Shown piece by piece: positions 1-8,831 of a stretch of 64,000 nucleotides of DNA. How positions within the stretch are numbered: the stretch's first letter is position 1; every line of letters starts with the position of its first letter. The translations under genes and the position numbers were made by a program. The notes beneath the pieces are model-generated. The model worked only from the letters and a program-made list of their open reading frames with translations. It had not been told where the DNA came from and searched no databases. This stretch comes from Epilithonimonas zeae (GTDB lineage Bacteria; Bacteroidota; Bacteroidia; Flavobacteriales; Weeksellaceae), in the NCBI RefSeq assembly GCF_900141765.1, contig NZ_FSRK01000001.1:1364001-1428000 (forward strand), in the 5' to 3' direction.

Positions 1-677
1 ACATCTCCCAAAAGATAAGCCGACATTGCATAATCGAGATTTTTCTTCTTGGCTTCATTAATCAAAGTGTGAAGAAGCTTTTCAGCATTATCCAGTTTTC
101 CTTCGTGAATATATTTTTGCGAAAGATTGATTTTATACTGAATAGAAGACTTGGGAAGCATCATCAAAAGTGAGTCACGGTACAGTTCAATTTTTTTTAT
201 ACCGTTGACATCATTAATGTTGGTGGTGTAATGCTCATAGAATTTGCTGTAGGTGTCGTAATAATTGGCTTTGGTGTCGTTGTCTAAACTCTTTATATTA
301 ATACTTTTTAAAAGATTTTCAGACTCTTTAAACTTTCCTAAAGTCGAGTAGAGATGCGCCAGTTGAAGACTTGATTCAGCTATCATTTTCGGATTATTAA
401 GCTGTTCCGAAATTGCCATATTTTTCTTTACATAATGCACGGCAGAATCAATCTGATATTGCTTGTACAATCTGTAAATATTTTCATTATTAATATATTC
501 CTGATTTGGATTCTGCGATTTCTTTCTCTTTAAATCTTCAATAGCCGCTTCTTTTTTATCACTGTACATTTTTTTCTGACTGATCTCTTTGGTCAATGTT
601 TTCAGAAGCTCATTAGAACTTTGAGAATATAAGAAATTCGAAATCAGAAAAAATAAAAAGATAAGTTTAAACTTCAT
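1..677 (-). CDS. DUF6377-type TPR regulator, 3' end cut by window
   Basis: The frame is open from an ATG at 677 to the window edge, so about 225 N-terminal residues are seen and the C-terminus lies outside. The protein starts with a signal peptide-like stretch (MKFKLIFLFFLISNFLYSQ) followed by helical TPR-like repeats. The spacing of a Lys/Glu-rich helix, then Ile-Asn-Asn-Glu-Asn-Ile-Tyr and a YQIDSAVHYV segment, matches the start of DUF6377 proteins of Bacteroidota. In that family a periplasmic TPR domain, a membrane helix and a C-terminal HTH occur in one chain; only the first part is visible here. Role as an envelope-linked transcription regulator is inferred from the family. Confidence 0.7.
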   Translation of the reverse strand, partial: MKFKLIFLFFLISNFLYSQSSNELLKTLTKEISQKKMYSDKKEAAIEDLKRKKSQNPNQEYINNENIYRLYKQYQIDSAVHYVKKNMAISEQLNNPKMIAESSLQLAHLYSTLGKFKESENLLKSINIKSLDNDTKANYYDTYSKFYEHYTTNINDVNGIKKIELYRDSLLMMLPKSSIQYKINLSQKYIHEGKLDNAEKLLHTLINEAKKKNLDYAMSAYLLGD

Positions 678-931
678 AACAGAAATTACTTCAGCACTTT
701 GTATAGTCTCCAAAGCCATCAATAATATTGCAAGTTAAAATTTTACATTCATCAAATCAAATTTTATAAATTTTAATTCAAAATCTTGATTCATATGATT
801 TGAAAAATGAATGCTCAATCAATTGTGATATTATCAACAATTTTTAACTCTCTTGTTAATTTTAAAATGATAATTAGATTTTGGTAAACAAATTGTATAG
901 TCAAAAGTAAGAACTATTAAATAAAAATGTT

Positions 932-1144
932 ATGACAATATCTTTCTACGATTTTAAGAATCTTCCGGATTATCAACAAATTGAGATGGCTAAAAAAGAA
1001 GGTCATATCAGAGAACAGCGCACAGTTAATGAGCTAAAATTTGTACTTTATGAAATCTCATGTTTTTCAGTCGAGATTATTTATAAGCAAGATCGCATGA
1101 CGGGAATGAATGTTTTTGAAAATAAAGCGGCTTATGCTTTTTAG
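932..1144 (+). CDS. small hypothetical protein (70 aa)
   Basis: A short soluble protein of 70 residues with no signal peptide or membrane helix, rich in charged and aromatic residues (NLPDYQQIEMAKKEGHIREQ). It begins with ATG and is preceded by an A-rich stretch, as is usual for translation starts in this phylum. It stands alone between a minus-strand regulator fragment and the XRE regulator. No family is recognised, and no function is proposed. It is kept because codon usage and start context look native. Confidence 0.55.
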   Translation: MTISFYDFKNLPDYQQIEMAKKEGHIREQRTVNELKFVLYEISCFSVEIIYKQDRMTGMNVFENKAAYAF

Positions 1145-1190
1145 ATTCTTATAGATTTATAATTATTAGGTACTCAATTTAACATAATAT

Positions 1191-1712
1191 TTAATTCTCA
1201 TAAGTTTCAAAAGTTCCATCTTCAAAGAAAAATACAATTCGTCTAATTTTTTTTGACGAATTTTCTTGTTTTTTATCAAAATTCTCTAATCGCTGAGAAT
1301 CGGATATTTTATTTTTTTCTGCAATTGGTACAGAAATATTAGATTCTCGTGAAATTTGATTTTCGGGTTTCTTATCCGTTTCTTGTTGTCCAAATTGTTC
1401 ATCACTAATTAATGAGAATAAATCTGGCAAAGTTTTTTTCGCCGGTTTTTTTTCCTCTGGTTCAGCTATAGGAATTGTAACTGGAATTTCTTCTTTATTA
1501 ATAAGCATTTCACCATTTCCATTAATCAACCAATCCCATTCAAGATCTGGAAATTTAGATTTTATCTTGGTAATGAAATCAAGAGAAGGTTTGTTTCTTC
1601 CAGAAATAATGTGTGAAATACTCGAACGTTGCACACCAATTTCTTCTGCAAACTCAGCAGGAGTTAGTTCAGAGTATTCGATAACTTTTGTAAATCTATC
1701 ATTAAAATCCAT
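1191..1712 (-). CDS. XRE-family (Cro/C1-type) DNA-binding regulator
   Basis: Residues 1-68 form a helix-turn-helix of the XRE type: FTKVIEYSELTPAEFAEEIG, then VQRSSISHIISGRNKPSLDF as the recognition helix region, followed by a conserved DLEWDWLINGNGEML tail common in flavobacterial members. The remaining ~100 residues are Lys/Glu/Ser-rich and probably disordered, ending in an IRRIVFFFEDGTFETYEN strand pair. An in-frame ATG lies 18 bases upstream (1730), but the start at 1712 is chosen because the HTH begins directly there. A palindromic TTACA/TGTAA site sits 2 bases upstream of this start, which suggests autoregulation (inference). Confidence 0.85.
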   Translation of the reverse strand: MDFNDRFTKVIEYSELTPAEFAEEIGVQRSSISHIISGRNKPSLDFITKIKSKFPDLEWDWLINGNGEMLINKEEIPVTIPIAEPEEKKPAKKTLPDLFSLISDEQFGQQETDKKPENQISRESNISVPIAEKNKISDSQRLENFDKKQENSSKKIRRIVFFFEDGTFETYEN

Positions 1713-1713
1713 T

Positions 1714-1781
1714 TTACAAATGTAACGCATTTTAATTTATCATCAATTACATTTGTGAATTTTGCTGATTTACTTTTGTAA
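1714..1781. promoter_or_regulatory. three operator-like TTACAnnTGTAA sites upstream of the XRE gene
   Basis: TTACAAATGTAA lies at 1714-1725, TTACATTTGTGA at 1747-1758 and TTACTTTTGTAA at 1770-1781. Each is an inverted repeat of TTACA/TGTAA with a 2-base centre, with at most one mismatch. They flank the start of the XRE gene. The minus-strand reading TACATTTG also fits the Bacteroidota -7 box TAnnTTTG, so promoter and operator roles may coincide. Binding is inferred, not shown. Confidence 0.5.
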
Positions 1782-2768
1782 ACTGATTATATTCAATATA
1801 AAATGTTCAATTACAGTTATTTACAATTACAATTGTTTATAAGGTTGTTTAAAAGTCTTAAGTATTGACAATTGTGGAAAACGTCGTGTTGAAAATCATT
1901 AGATATAAACATAAAAGTTTGTTGATACAATCAAGTCTTAAATTCAATTTGGTATATTTAACTTGAAATAATCTATATAATGTAAATTAAATCAGATGTT
2001 TACTTCTGTATAAAATTTACACTAATTTTTTAAAATTTTTAAAATAACAGTTATTAACAGCAATATTCTAGAAATAGTGATATTTCAATTTTATAAACAT
2101 TGTTATTTCTTTCATCTGTCATTTTCATTCTTTTGATTTACGTTCTTGCTGTTTCGTTAATTATAAAAATCATTTATAGTCGCTCAAATATTCTCTGAAA
2201 CAAATAGTTTTTAGTAAGGATATAGTTTATTATATAATATTTCTAATAAACACAAAATCTGTAACATTATATGATTTTTTCAAATCCAAATTTTTCCATT
2301 ACCATTAAATATATTTTTGTTCAAGAATGTGAATTGCTAAAATTTGAGTTAGTATAAATTCAATTTCTACGATTAAAACTATACAGTGGAGCAGGGAAGA
2401 GGTTAATTACAACTATTTTTTTATACGAATCCATTTAACATAATTATTTTGTTCAGTAATAAAGTAAGATAAAAACATATCCAAATTAACAACTGTGGAT
2501 AAAGGCGGGTAGAAATAGAGAAACTAGTGATACATAATTCTTTATACATTTGTAATATATAGTCAATTATTTATTAAAAACACGTTTAGTGTTTTGTTGA
2601 ACAAATCAAACTACATCAGCAAAATGAGTATTAAAGTAAATTTAAAAAATAACTTTATTTAAATTTTATAAAATGCTGATATTATTGGTTTTAAAAAATT
2701 AAAATAACAATAATGTATTCCACAAAATAATAAACAGACAATGTGACATTTGGTGTTGTTTAAAGATG

Positions 2769-2780
2769 TTACAAATGTAA
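2769..2780. promoter_or_regulatory. operator-like TTACAAATGTAA site before the M14 peptidase
   Basis: This 12-mer is identical to the site at 1714-1725 next to the XRE regulator start. It lies 24 bases upstream of the -7 box at 2805 and may bring the peptidase gene under the same regulator. This is an inference from sequence identity. Confidence 0.45.
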
Positions 2781-2804
2781 ATTAGTTTATTTCGGATTAA
2801 ATGT

Positions 2805-2812
2805 TATTTTTG
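2805..2812 (+). promoter_or_regulatory. -7 promoter box of the M14 peptidase gene
   Basis: TATTTTTG fits the Bacteroidota -7 consensus TAnnTTTG. Transcription would start about 2817-2820, so the in-frame GTG at 2812 cannot be the translation start and the ATG at 2836 is used. No clear -33 TTTG was found. Confidence 0.5.
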
Positions 2813-2835
2813 TGACAAATCAAATCAAAGAAAAA

Positions 2836-3939
2836 ATGAATTTTAGTTTTCCATATTTCCCAAATCCTAACTTCCCAGATCGCTATGTTTTCCCTGAAAA
2901 TTTATTTTCTTACTTACAGCACAACTACAGCGATTATATAAAAGAAATTGGAAAATCCAGTTTGGGAAAGCCAATCTATATGTTGTCTTTAGGAAATGGA
3001 AATTTGAAAGTCGCAGCTTGGTCACAAATGCACGGCAATGAATCTACAGCTACATTGGCAATGCTGGATTTGTTATCCATATTTGACATGAATCCTGAGT
3101 TGAAAGACAAACTTTTCACATTAATTCAGTTGGACTTCATTTTCATGTTAAATCCTGATGGTTCCGAAGCCTGGACAAGAAGAAATGCCTACGATATTGA
3201 TATCAACAGAGATTTTATCCGAAATTCGAGTAATGAAATCCGTGTTTTGAAATCTATTGTGCTAAACGGAAATTACAGTTATCTGTTAAACCTTCACGAC
3301 CAGAGAACAATTTTCACTACAGACGGAATTCATCCGGCGACTTTATCCTTCTTATCGCCATCAGAAAATGCTGAAAGAGATATTACCGAAAACAGAAAGA
3401 AAAGTATGGCTGTAATTGCGGCCATCTATATGCAGATGAAACAGATTTTGCCTAATAGAATTGCAAAATATACAGACGAATTTTACCCAACATCCAGCGG
3501 TGATAATTTTATGAAATCTGGCATTCCTGCGATTTTATTTGAAGGTGGATTTTATGAGAATGATTTGGAACGTCGTAAAACCCGAGAATATTACACTCAG
3601 GCTTTATACTTTGCTTTAAAGGCAATCTCAGTGCTTAAAGGTGATACTTTGAGTTATGAAACTTATTTTGATATTCCTCAAAATAAAGAAACACATTTTG
3701 ACCTAATTTATAGAAATGTAAAGCTGAATACAGATTTTGAGTGTATTTTGGATATTGCTGTACAATACAGAGAGATTTTGGATGACAATCAAAAACTGAC
3801 TTATCAACCATACGTAGTTGAAGTTGGAGATCTGAATCATAAAAAAGGCTGGACAGAAATCGACTGTACGGATAAACGATTTGTATCTGTAAAGAAATTT
3901 CCGAAACTAGATTCTTTAGTTGATTTTAGGATTGAATAA
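2836..3939 (+). CDS. M14-family zinc carboxypeptidase
   Basis: A 367-residue metallopeptidase of the M14 carboxypeptidase fold. Zinc ligands are visible in SQMHGNEST (His-x-x-Glu, about residue 61) and NLHDQR (about residue 154). NPDGSEAWTRRNAYDIDINRDF contains the substrate-binding Arg/Asn-Arg positions, and PAILFEGGFYEND holds the candidate catalytic Glu. There is no signal peptide, so it is probably cytoplasmic, consistent with cell-wall peptide or oligopeptide recycling (inference). The start is ATG 2836, because an upstream GTG lies inside the -7 box. It is monocistronic, ended by a hairpin terminator at 4106. Confidence 0.85.
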   Translation: MNFSFPYFPNPNFPDRYVFPENLFSYLQHNYSDYIKEIGKSSLGKPIYMLSLGNGNLKVAAWSQMHGNESTATLAMLDLLSIFDMNPELKDKLFTLIQLDFIFMLNPDGSEAWTRRNAYDIDINRDFIRNSSNEIRVLKSIVLNGNYSYLLNLHDQRTIFTTDGIHPATLSFLSPSENAERDITENRKKSMAVIAAIYMQMKQILPNRIAKYTDEFYPTSSGDNFMKSGIPAILFEGGFYENDLERRKTREYYTQALYFALKAISVLKGDTLSYETYFDIPQNKETHFDLIYRNVKLNTDFECILDIAVQYREILDDNQKLTYQPYVVEVGDLNHKKGWTEIDCTDKRFVSVKKFPKLDSLVDFRIE

Positions 3940-4112
3940 TTTTTAATTTCTAATCGCTGAGAATCTGTTATAAAATTTTTAATCGAATATAATTTTGCAC
4001 AGACGATATTTTTTTGTTGATTTTAAACGGAATAATTTTTAATTTCTAATCGTTGAGAATCTGTTATAAATTTTTAATCGAATATAATTTCGCACAGATA
4101 AATTGATATCCA
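3919..4112. repeat. tandem duplication of ~97 bp at the 3' end of the peptidase gene
   Basis: A segment starting GTTGATTTTA at 3919 is repeated at 4016. The best-conserved core is 3934-4003 versus 4030-4098, differing by one deleted A and two substitutions. The first copy includes the last codons and stop of the peptidase gene; the second is wholly non-coding. This looks like a recent duplication. Confidence 0.85.
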
Positions 4113-4141
4113 AAGTTTGTAAAAATTTTGGATATTTTTTT
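4106..4141 (+). terminator. rho-independent terminator after the M14 peptidase
   Basis: Perfect 9-bp stem ATATCCAAA (4106-4114) with TTTGGATAT (4127-4135), 12-base loop, followed by a run of T to 4141. Confidence 0.75.
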
Positions 4142-4323
4142 AAAAGTTATACTCACATAATATTTTCTAATAATCAGTCAGTTATAATATTCAATTTAAC
4201 ATAATATAAATTATAGGACATTTTATAATTATTTAATTGTTGCCTTTTACAGCTGTCATATTCCTTTATAAATCAATTTGGTATATTATTTTCTGCATTG
4301 GTATCAGATTAAAATAAGCGTTT

Positions 4324-4845
4324 ATGAAAAAAGCCTTTTTATTATTATCAACAACTATGCTCCTGATTTATTCGTGTGAAAAAAACGATGGCAAACAAAT
4401 CAACGTTGAAAACAGAAAACCTGATACATTAGCTGTTGATAAAGATTCAACCAATCAGATTCGTCTGGCTGAAAATGTGGATTATTGTTATATGAATGTC
4501 TTAGCAAAAGATTCGATGTTTCTATCTTACCAAATAACAAATGGAAATGTCACCGGTAAATTGAAATACAAAAACTTCGAAAAAGATTCAAATTCCGGCG
4601 AGATCTCAGGAAAAGTTTTTGGTGACACGCTGAAGGTCAATTATAAGTTTGCTTCTGAAGGTTCTACCAGCGAACGTGAAATTTACTTCTTACAAGACAG
4701 CGGCGTTTTGTTGGAAGGCATCGGAAAATATGCGCAATCTAATTCTTCAAAATCCGTCTACGAATCTCCAAAAGTCATCAATTTTACCAAAGGTCAAAGA
4801 TTGACTCCGGCAGATTGTAAAATGATTGAAACCAAATTAAAATGA
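4324..4845 (+). CDS. hypothetical lipoprotein (173 aa)
   Basis: An N-terminal lipoprotein signal (MKKAFLLLSTTMLLIYSC, Cys18) predicts export and lipid anchoring. The mature part is about 155 residues, with a beta-rich pattern (GNVTGKLKYKNFEKDSNSGEISGKVFGDTLKVNYKF) resembling a small lipocalin-like or META-like barrel, but no named family is recognised with confidence. It ends in TPADCKMIETKLK. It is transcribed alone on the plus strand and converges on the glucan locus, sharing the hairpin at 4847. Confidence 0.75.
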   Translation: MKKAFLLLSTTMLLIYSCEKNDGKQINVENRKPDTLAVDKDSTNQIRLAENVDYCYMNVLAKDSMFLSYQITNGNVTGKLKYKNFEKDSNSGEISGKVFGDTLKVNYKFASEGSTSEREIYFLQDSGVLLEGIGKYAQSNSSKSVYESPKVINFTKGQRLTPADCKMIETKLK

Positions 4846-4846
4846 A

Positions 4847-4873
4847 AACAGCAGCCTTAAAAAAGCTGCTGTT
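4847..4873. terminator. convergent hairpin terminator
   Basis: AACAGCAGC (4847-4855) pairs with GCTGCTGTT (4865-4873). Read on the minus strand the stem is followed by TTTTCATTTT, so it serves best as the 3' end of the PUL transcript. Confidence 0.65.
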
Positions 4874-4892
4874 CACAAGAAAATAATATATA

Positions 4893-6332
4893 CTATAAAA
4901 CTATAGTCTGAATAGAATGCGCTGGTGCAGAGAGTTTTGAAGATTTTCCTTCAATCCAGAGATTGAAATCCGTATCTGCATCACCTTCGTTCATCACCAC
5001 AACTACCAGTTCCCCACTCTCGTTCAAAAAGCTTGTAGATAATAGGAAATCTTTATTGGTGGAGGTTCCAACACGTTGAGCATTTGGTTTTACATATTTT
5101 GAAATATGACCGATGTAGTAATACTCATAAGTATAATGAAGTTCTTGCTTGTTTGTATCATAAATAATTGGTGCAAAACAGAAATTTCCTACATGATTTG
5201 GACCGCCTTTTTCGTCTAAAAGAATGTTCCAATCAGTCCAAGCTGATGTTCCTTTGTTGAAATCATTGATCATATTTCTACCATACAATTCTCCCAAGCT
5301 GACATCATAAATCTTAGAAAAATCAAATTGTTCTTTACAACCTTCCGTGAAAATCAAGAATTTGTCTGGAAAAGCTCTGTGTGTTTCTGCAAGATTATCA
5401 AAGAGTTGAGATTTGTTATTCCACGTTTCGTACCAATGATAACCGATTCCGGAAGCGTACTTTGAAGTTTCTGGGTCTTGTAAAGTTGTTGTAGCGCGTT
5501 GGTACATCAAGTCTCTGTTATGATCCCAAATAATGACTTTTTTGTCTTTATAATTATTCTTCCATAATGTTGGACCAAGGTTTTCTTTTAGGAATTTTGC
5601 CTCTTCATCTGCTGTGTAAATACAAGATTCCCAAGTTTGAACGGCCATTGGTTCATTCTGGATAGTCAATCCCCAAACCGGAATATTCCTTTTCTCGTAT
5701 TCCTGAATGAATTTAACATAATAATTCGCCCAAACCTGATAATATTTGTCCAATAATCTTCCGCCTTTCAGCATATTATTATTGGATTTCATCCAAGCTG
5801 GCGGACTCCAAGGACTGAAATAAAATCTGAAATCTTTTGGATTAATTACTTTCTGAGCTGCTTTAATTAATGGGATTTTGTACTGTTCATCGTGCTTTAC
5901 ATCGAAGGATTTTAAAGATTCATCATTATCATTAATATAAGTATAACTGTCGCTGGAGAAATCGCAAGAGTTCATATTGGTTCGAACAATATTATAACCA
6001 ATCCCCGATTTTCCGTAATAAGCTTCGATAAATTCTTTCTGTTTCTCTTTAGGTATTTTTGCAAAAACTTCCGAAGAAGCATCCGTAATCGCACCTCCGA
6101 TTCCAATTAATTTTTGATATTTGAAATCTGGATCTACAAAAACACAAACATCTGTTTCTTTTGGCTGAGGAAAATCTACAAATTTGGCATTCGCTTTTTT
6201 AGCAAATTTCTCATTTGTTTTTTGAGAAGTGATTATAACTCTACCCTCTTTCATTCCTTTTTTCCAGTAATTCTGGGCATTCATATTTGATGCAATTGCT
6301 AATGCAGCAAATAGTACAATTGTCTTTTTCAT
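4893..6332 (-). CDS. GH30-family glycoside hydrolase (secreted)
   Basis: A 479-residue secreted enzyme with signal peptide MKKTIVLFAALAIASNMNAQ. The GH30 (beta/alpha)8 barrel is recognised by IGGAITDASSEVF near the start, SPWSPPAWMKSN, the acid/base Glu in GLTIQNEPMAVQ and the nucleophile Glu in FLIFTEGCKEQ. A beta-sandwich tail ends in APAHSIQTIVL. The family includes glucosylceramidases and endo-beta-1,6-glucanases; given the GH16 neighbour, a beta-1,6-glucanase role is inferred. It is the last gene of the minus-strand PUL. A GTG at 6359 is in frame, but the ATG at 6332 starts directly at the signal peptide. Confidence 0.9.
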   Translation of the reverse strand: MKKTIVLFAALAIASNMNAQNYWKKGMKEGRVIITSQKTNEKFAKKANAKFVDFPQPKETDVCVFVDPDFKYQKLIGIGGAITDASSEVFAKIPKEKQKEFIEAYYGKSGIGYNIVRTNMNSCDFSSDSYTYINDNDESLKSFDVKHDEQYKIPLIKAAQKVINPKDFRFYFSPWSPPAWMKSNNNMLKGGRLLDKYYQVWANYYVKFIQEYEKRNIPVWGLTIQNEPMAVQTWESCIYTADEEAKFLKENLGPTLWKNNYKDKKVIIWDHNRDLMYQRATTTLQDPETSKYASGIGYHWYETWNNKSQLFDNLAETHRAFPDKFLIFTEGCKEQFDFSKIYDVSLGELYGRNMINDFNKGTSAWTDWNILLDEKGGPNHVGNFCFAPIIYDTNKQELHYTYEYYYIGHISKYVKPNAQRVGTSTNKDFLLSTSFLNESGELVVVVMNEGDADTDFNLWIEGKSSKLSAPAHSIQTIVL

Positions 6333-6381
6333 TTTTACTTTAAGAAAATTAGATGTCACAGATGAACATCATTTTTATTAG

Positions 6382-7182
6382 TTATTTTTTATAAATTCTG
6401 ACATAATCTATCCAGAATTTTTGTGGATAAATGCTAGAATCTACGCCCTCTTTTCCACCCCAATTCCCTCCTACCGCTTGATTCAGAATCAAATAAAAAG
6501 GTTGGTCAAATGGCCACGCTTCATAATCATTTTCAGTTTTGATGTAGGTGAAATATTTTTTATCGTCTACATACATCTCGATTTTCTCTAGCGACCAATC
6601 CGCTCTGTAAATGTGGAAATTTTCTGACGCATCTTTGATGACAATCGTATCTGTTTTCTGCGTGTTGATGATGTGATTATACTTCTTCGTATGAACAGAA
6701 CCGTGAACAAAACCTTGGTTGTAACCCACGTGTTCCATAATATCGATTTCACCATCATCCGGCCATTCTTTGATATTCTGACTAAGCATCCAGATGGCGG
6801 GCCAAGTTCCCTTTCCTTTCGGTAATTTGGCTCTAACTTCAACAGTTCCGTACTGGAATGGAAAAGTATTTTTGGTAATCAGTTTTGCCGATGTATAATC
6901 GTTTTTATCCCATTTTTCCTTTTTAGCTTCGATGATGAGATTCCCGTTTTCTACCCTTGCATTTTCAGTTCTGTTTTTAGTATAAAACTGAAGTTCATTA
7001 TTCCCAAAACCATCGCCTCCCACTTCGAATTCCCACTTCGATGAATCTGGCAATCCTTTATAACTGAACTCATCCTGAAAAACGAGTTTTCCTTTATCCG
7101 AGTTTTTTTGAGTCAAGCAGGAAATATTCAATACAGAAATCAATGCAAATGCTGATACTATTTTAAGTGTTTTGAAATTCAT
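6382..7182 (-). CDS. GH16 endo-beta-1,3-glucanase (laminarinase-like) lipoprotein
   Basis: A 266-residue GH16 enzyme with lipoprotein signal (FALISVLNISC, Cys22). The catalytic motif GEIDIMEHVG carries nucleophile Glu, Asp and acid/base Glu in the ExDxxE order of laminarinases. Conserved surroundings such as WPAIWMLSQN and FHIYRADWSLEKIEMYVDDK are present, as are C-terminal NQAVGGNWGG and FWIDYVRIYK. It should cleave internal beta-1,3 linkages at the cell surface, feeding oligosaccharides to SusC/D. It lies between two GH30 genes with 12- and 49-base gaps, so it is co-transcribed. Confidence 0.92.
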   Translation of the reverse strand: MNFKTLKIVSAFALISVLNISCLTQKNSDKGKLVFQDEFSYKGLPDSSKWEFEVGGDGFGNNELQFYTKNRTENARVENGNLIIEAKKEKWDKNDYTSAKLITKNTFPFQYGTVEVRAKLPKGKGTWPAIWMLSQNIKEWPDDGEIDIMEHVGYNQGFVHGSVHTKKYNHIINTQKTDTIVIKDASENFHIYRADWSLEKIEMYVDDKKYFTYIKTENDYEAWPFDQPFYLILNQAVGGNWGGKEGVDSSIYPQKFWIDYVRIYKK

Positions 7183-7194
7183 TAGGATTTAAAT

Positions 7195-8655
7195 TTAAAA
7201 AACAAAAGTCGCTACAGCTCTTGCTGGTAAAGAAGTTGCTGCAGATTTACCATTCATCTTGATGTTAAAATTCTCAGTTGCATTTCCTTCATTCAGGACA
7301 ATCAAAGTTGTTTTTCCGTCAGGTCTTGTAAACGCCACAGAACTTAGATTTCCCGGCTGAGTCGAAGCAATTCTTTGAGAATTCTGAGGAACAAATTTAG
7401 AAGCGTGAGCAATGATATAATAAGCTACATTCTTAGTCAAACTTTCGCTAGAATTGATTGTTACAGCTCCTTTACATTGTGTACAACCACCTTCTGTATG
7501 GGGATTGAATTGTGGGTCATTGGCAAGATTCCATTCCAAAGCTATTTTACTCCAGTTTCTCATAGAACCGATAATCACATTTTTGGAATGCCATATCAAA
7601 TCATCAGAAAAAGATGATGTAGAACCAGTCCATTGTTCCGTAAAATAAAGATTCTTAGAAGGATGAGCCAAATGAACATTATTCAAAACTGATATATTTC
7701 CTGCATAAAGATGGAAAGCCGAACCATCTACATATTTCGCAGCTTCTGCATCAGCTAAAATTTCCAAAGGATAATCCGGTTTGTCACAATTGTGGTCATA
7801 AAGAACAATTTTCGTTGTGATATTTGCTGCTTTAAATGCTGGTCCTAAATTATTTTTGATAAAAGTCGCCTGTTGAGAAGCAGTCATCAATAAACTTGGA
7901 TTGTTTCCTGGATGCAGGGGCTCATTTTGTGGAGTAATGGCATCGACAGTAATTCCCTGCGCTTTCATTCCCTGAATATATTTTACAAAATATTGAGCAT
8001 AAACGCCATAATATTCTGGTTTCAAACTTCCTCCGATGCTGCTTCCGTTATCCTTCATCCAAACTGGAGGTGACCAAGGGGTTGCCATAATTTTGATATT
8101 TGGATTGATGACTAATATTTTCTTCAGCATATCGATTAATGCCTGATCTTTGGCTAATGAAAAATTAGCTAAAGAAGTATCCGTTTGTCCAGCAGGCATA
8201 TCGTCATAAGAAAAAACACTGCTGTTTAAATCTGATGCGCCGATACTTAGTCTAATATAACTCACGCCAATGGAATTATCTTTATTAGAAAATAATTCCT
8301 GTAATAATTCTTCTTTCTTAGAAGTTGACAATTGATTGATTACCTGAACGCTTCCGCCAGTCAATGTATATCCAAAACCATCAATTGTCTGATATTTTTG
8401 CGAAGCATCAACATCAAGAGTTTGATAGTTATTGCTTGCATTATTGAAGAAAATATCGTTTTGTTTTTGGAGTTTTATGGTTTCGTCTGCTTTTGTGAGC
8501 CAGACACTTGCTGAGGCATAACTGCTGTTATCTCCACCATTGTCAGCCGGAGGATTTGATGAATCATCTACACTATTGCTTTGACAAAATAAAAGTGAGA
8601 AAACGGTGAGTCCTAAGAAAAATAATTTATTCGGGAAAATTTTGTTGCTGTACAT
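7195..8655 (-). CDS. second GH30-family hydrolase (lipoprotein)
   Basis: A 486-residue GH30 enzyme diverged from its paralogue two genes downstream. The start at 8655 gives MYSNKIFPNKLFFLGLTVFS followed by LLFC, a lipoprotein signal; the longer frame to 8739 begins with TTG and is rejected. Family marks are IDGFGYTLTGGSV, TPWSPPVWMKD, acid/base Glu in DAITPQNEPLHPGN and nucleophile Glu in LYFTEQWTGS. The C-terminal beta domain ends ARAVATFVF. It is probably a surface exo- or endo-beta-glucanase acting on a different branch than the first GH30 (inference). Confidence 0.9.
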   Translation of the reverse strand: MYSNKIFPNKLFFLGLTVFSLLFCQSNSVDDSSNPPADNGGDNSSYASASVWLTKADETIKLQKQNDIFFNNASNNYQTLDVDASQKYQTIDGFGYTLTGGSVQVINQLSTSKKEELLQELFSNKDNSIGVSYIRLSIGASDLNSSVFSYDDMPAGQTDTSLANFSLAKDQALIDMLKKILVINPNIKIMATPWSPPVWMKDNGSSIGGSLKPEYYGVYAQYFVKYIQGMKAQGITVDAITPQNEPLHPGNNPSLLMTASQQATFIKNNLGPAFKAANITTKIVLYDHNCDKPDYPLEILADAEAAKYVDGSAFHLYAGNISVLNNVHLAHPSKNLYFTEQWTGSTSSFSDDLIWHSKNVIIGSMRNWSKIALEWNLANDPQFNPHTEGGCTQCKGAVTINSSESLTKNVAYYIIAHASKFVPQNSQRIASTQPGNLSSVAFTRPDGKTTLIVLNEGNATENFNIKMNGKSAATSLPARAVATFVF

Positions 8656-8781
8656 TTTATTAGATTGATTTAAAATATTTGATTCTAATAAGAGACTTGT
8701 ATTGGAATAGTGATTTCCCAATACAGCTCTCTTTTTCAAGAGAAGCTTAGAAAACTATATTTTGATTTGAAATTAAAAAAT

Positions 8782-8807
8782 GAAAGAGGTTTTTGAGGAC
8801 CTCTTTC
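8782..8807 (-). terminator. internal PUL hairpin between SGBP and the hydrolases
   Basis: GAAAGAGGT (8782-8790) pairs perfectly with ACCTCTTTC (8799-8807), loop of 8. Read on the minus strand it is followed by ATTTTTTAA. It may act as a partial terminator or an mRNA stabiliser that sets the ratio of SusCD/SGBP to hydrolases. Confidence 0.65.
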
Positions 8808-8831
8808 ACCTAAGAATATGATAAGAAAAAA

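Larger units (their letters stand above)
1731..2835. other. 1.1-kb AT-rich gene-free region
   Basis: No credible coding frame, tRNA or rRNA was found between the XRE gene and the peptidase gene. The stretch is very AT-rich with many stops in all frames. It contains operator-like TTACAnnTGTAA sites at its two ends (1714-1781 and 2769-2780) and a weaker one at 2544-2555, plus one -7 box at 2805. What fills the rest is unknown; a decayed gene or an unrecognised small RNA are possible. Confidence 0.6.

Noticed and set aside
1286-1301. 16-base word CTAATCGCTGAGAATC in the XRE gene repeated at 3950-3965
   Set aside because: A single exact 16-mer match is roughly expected in 64 kb of AT-rich DNA; flanks do not match.
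2494-2502. Perfect DnaA box TGTGGATAA in the 1.1-kb gene-free region, suggesting an origin
   Set aside because: Identical boxes also occur inside coding genes at 6423-6431 and 20659-20667, and there is no cluster, so chance explains it.
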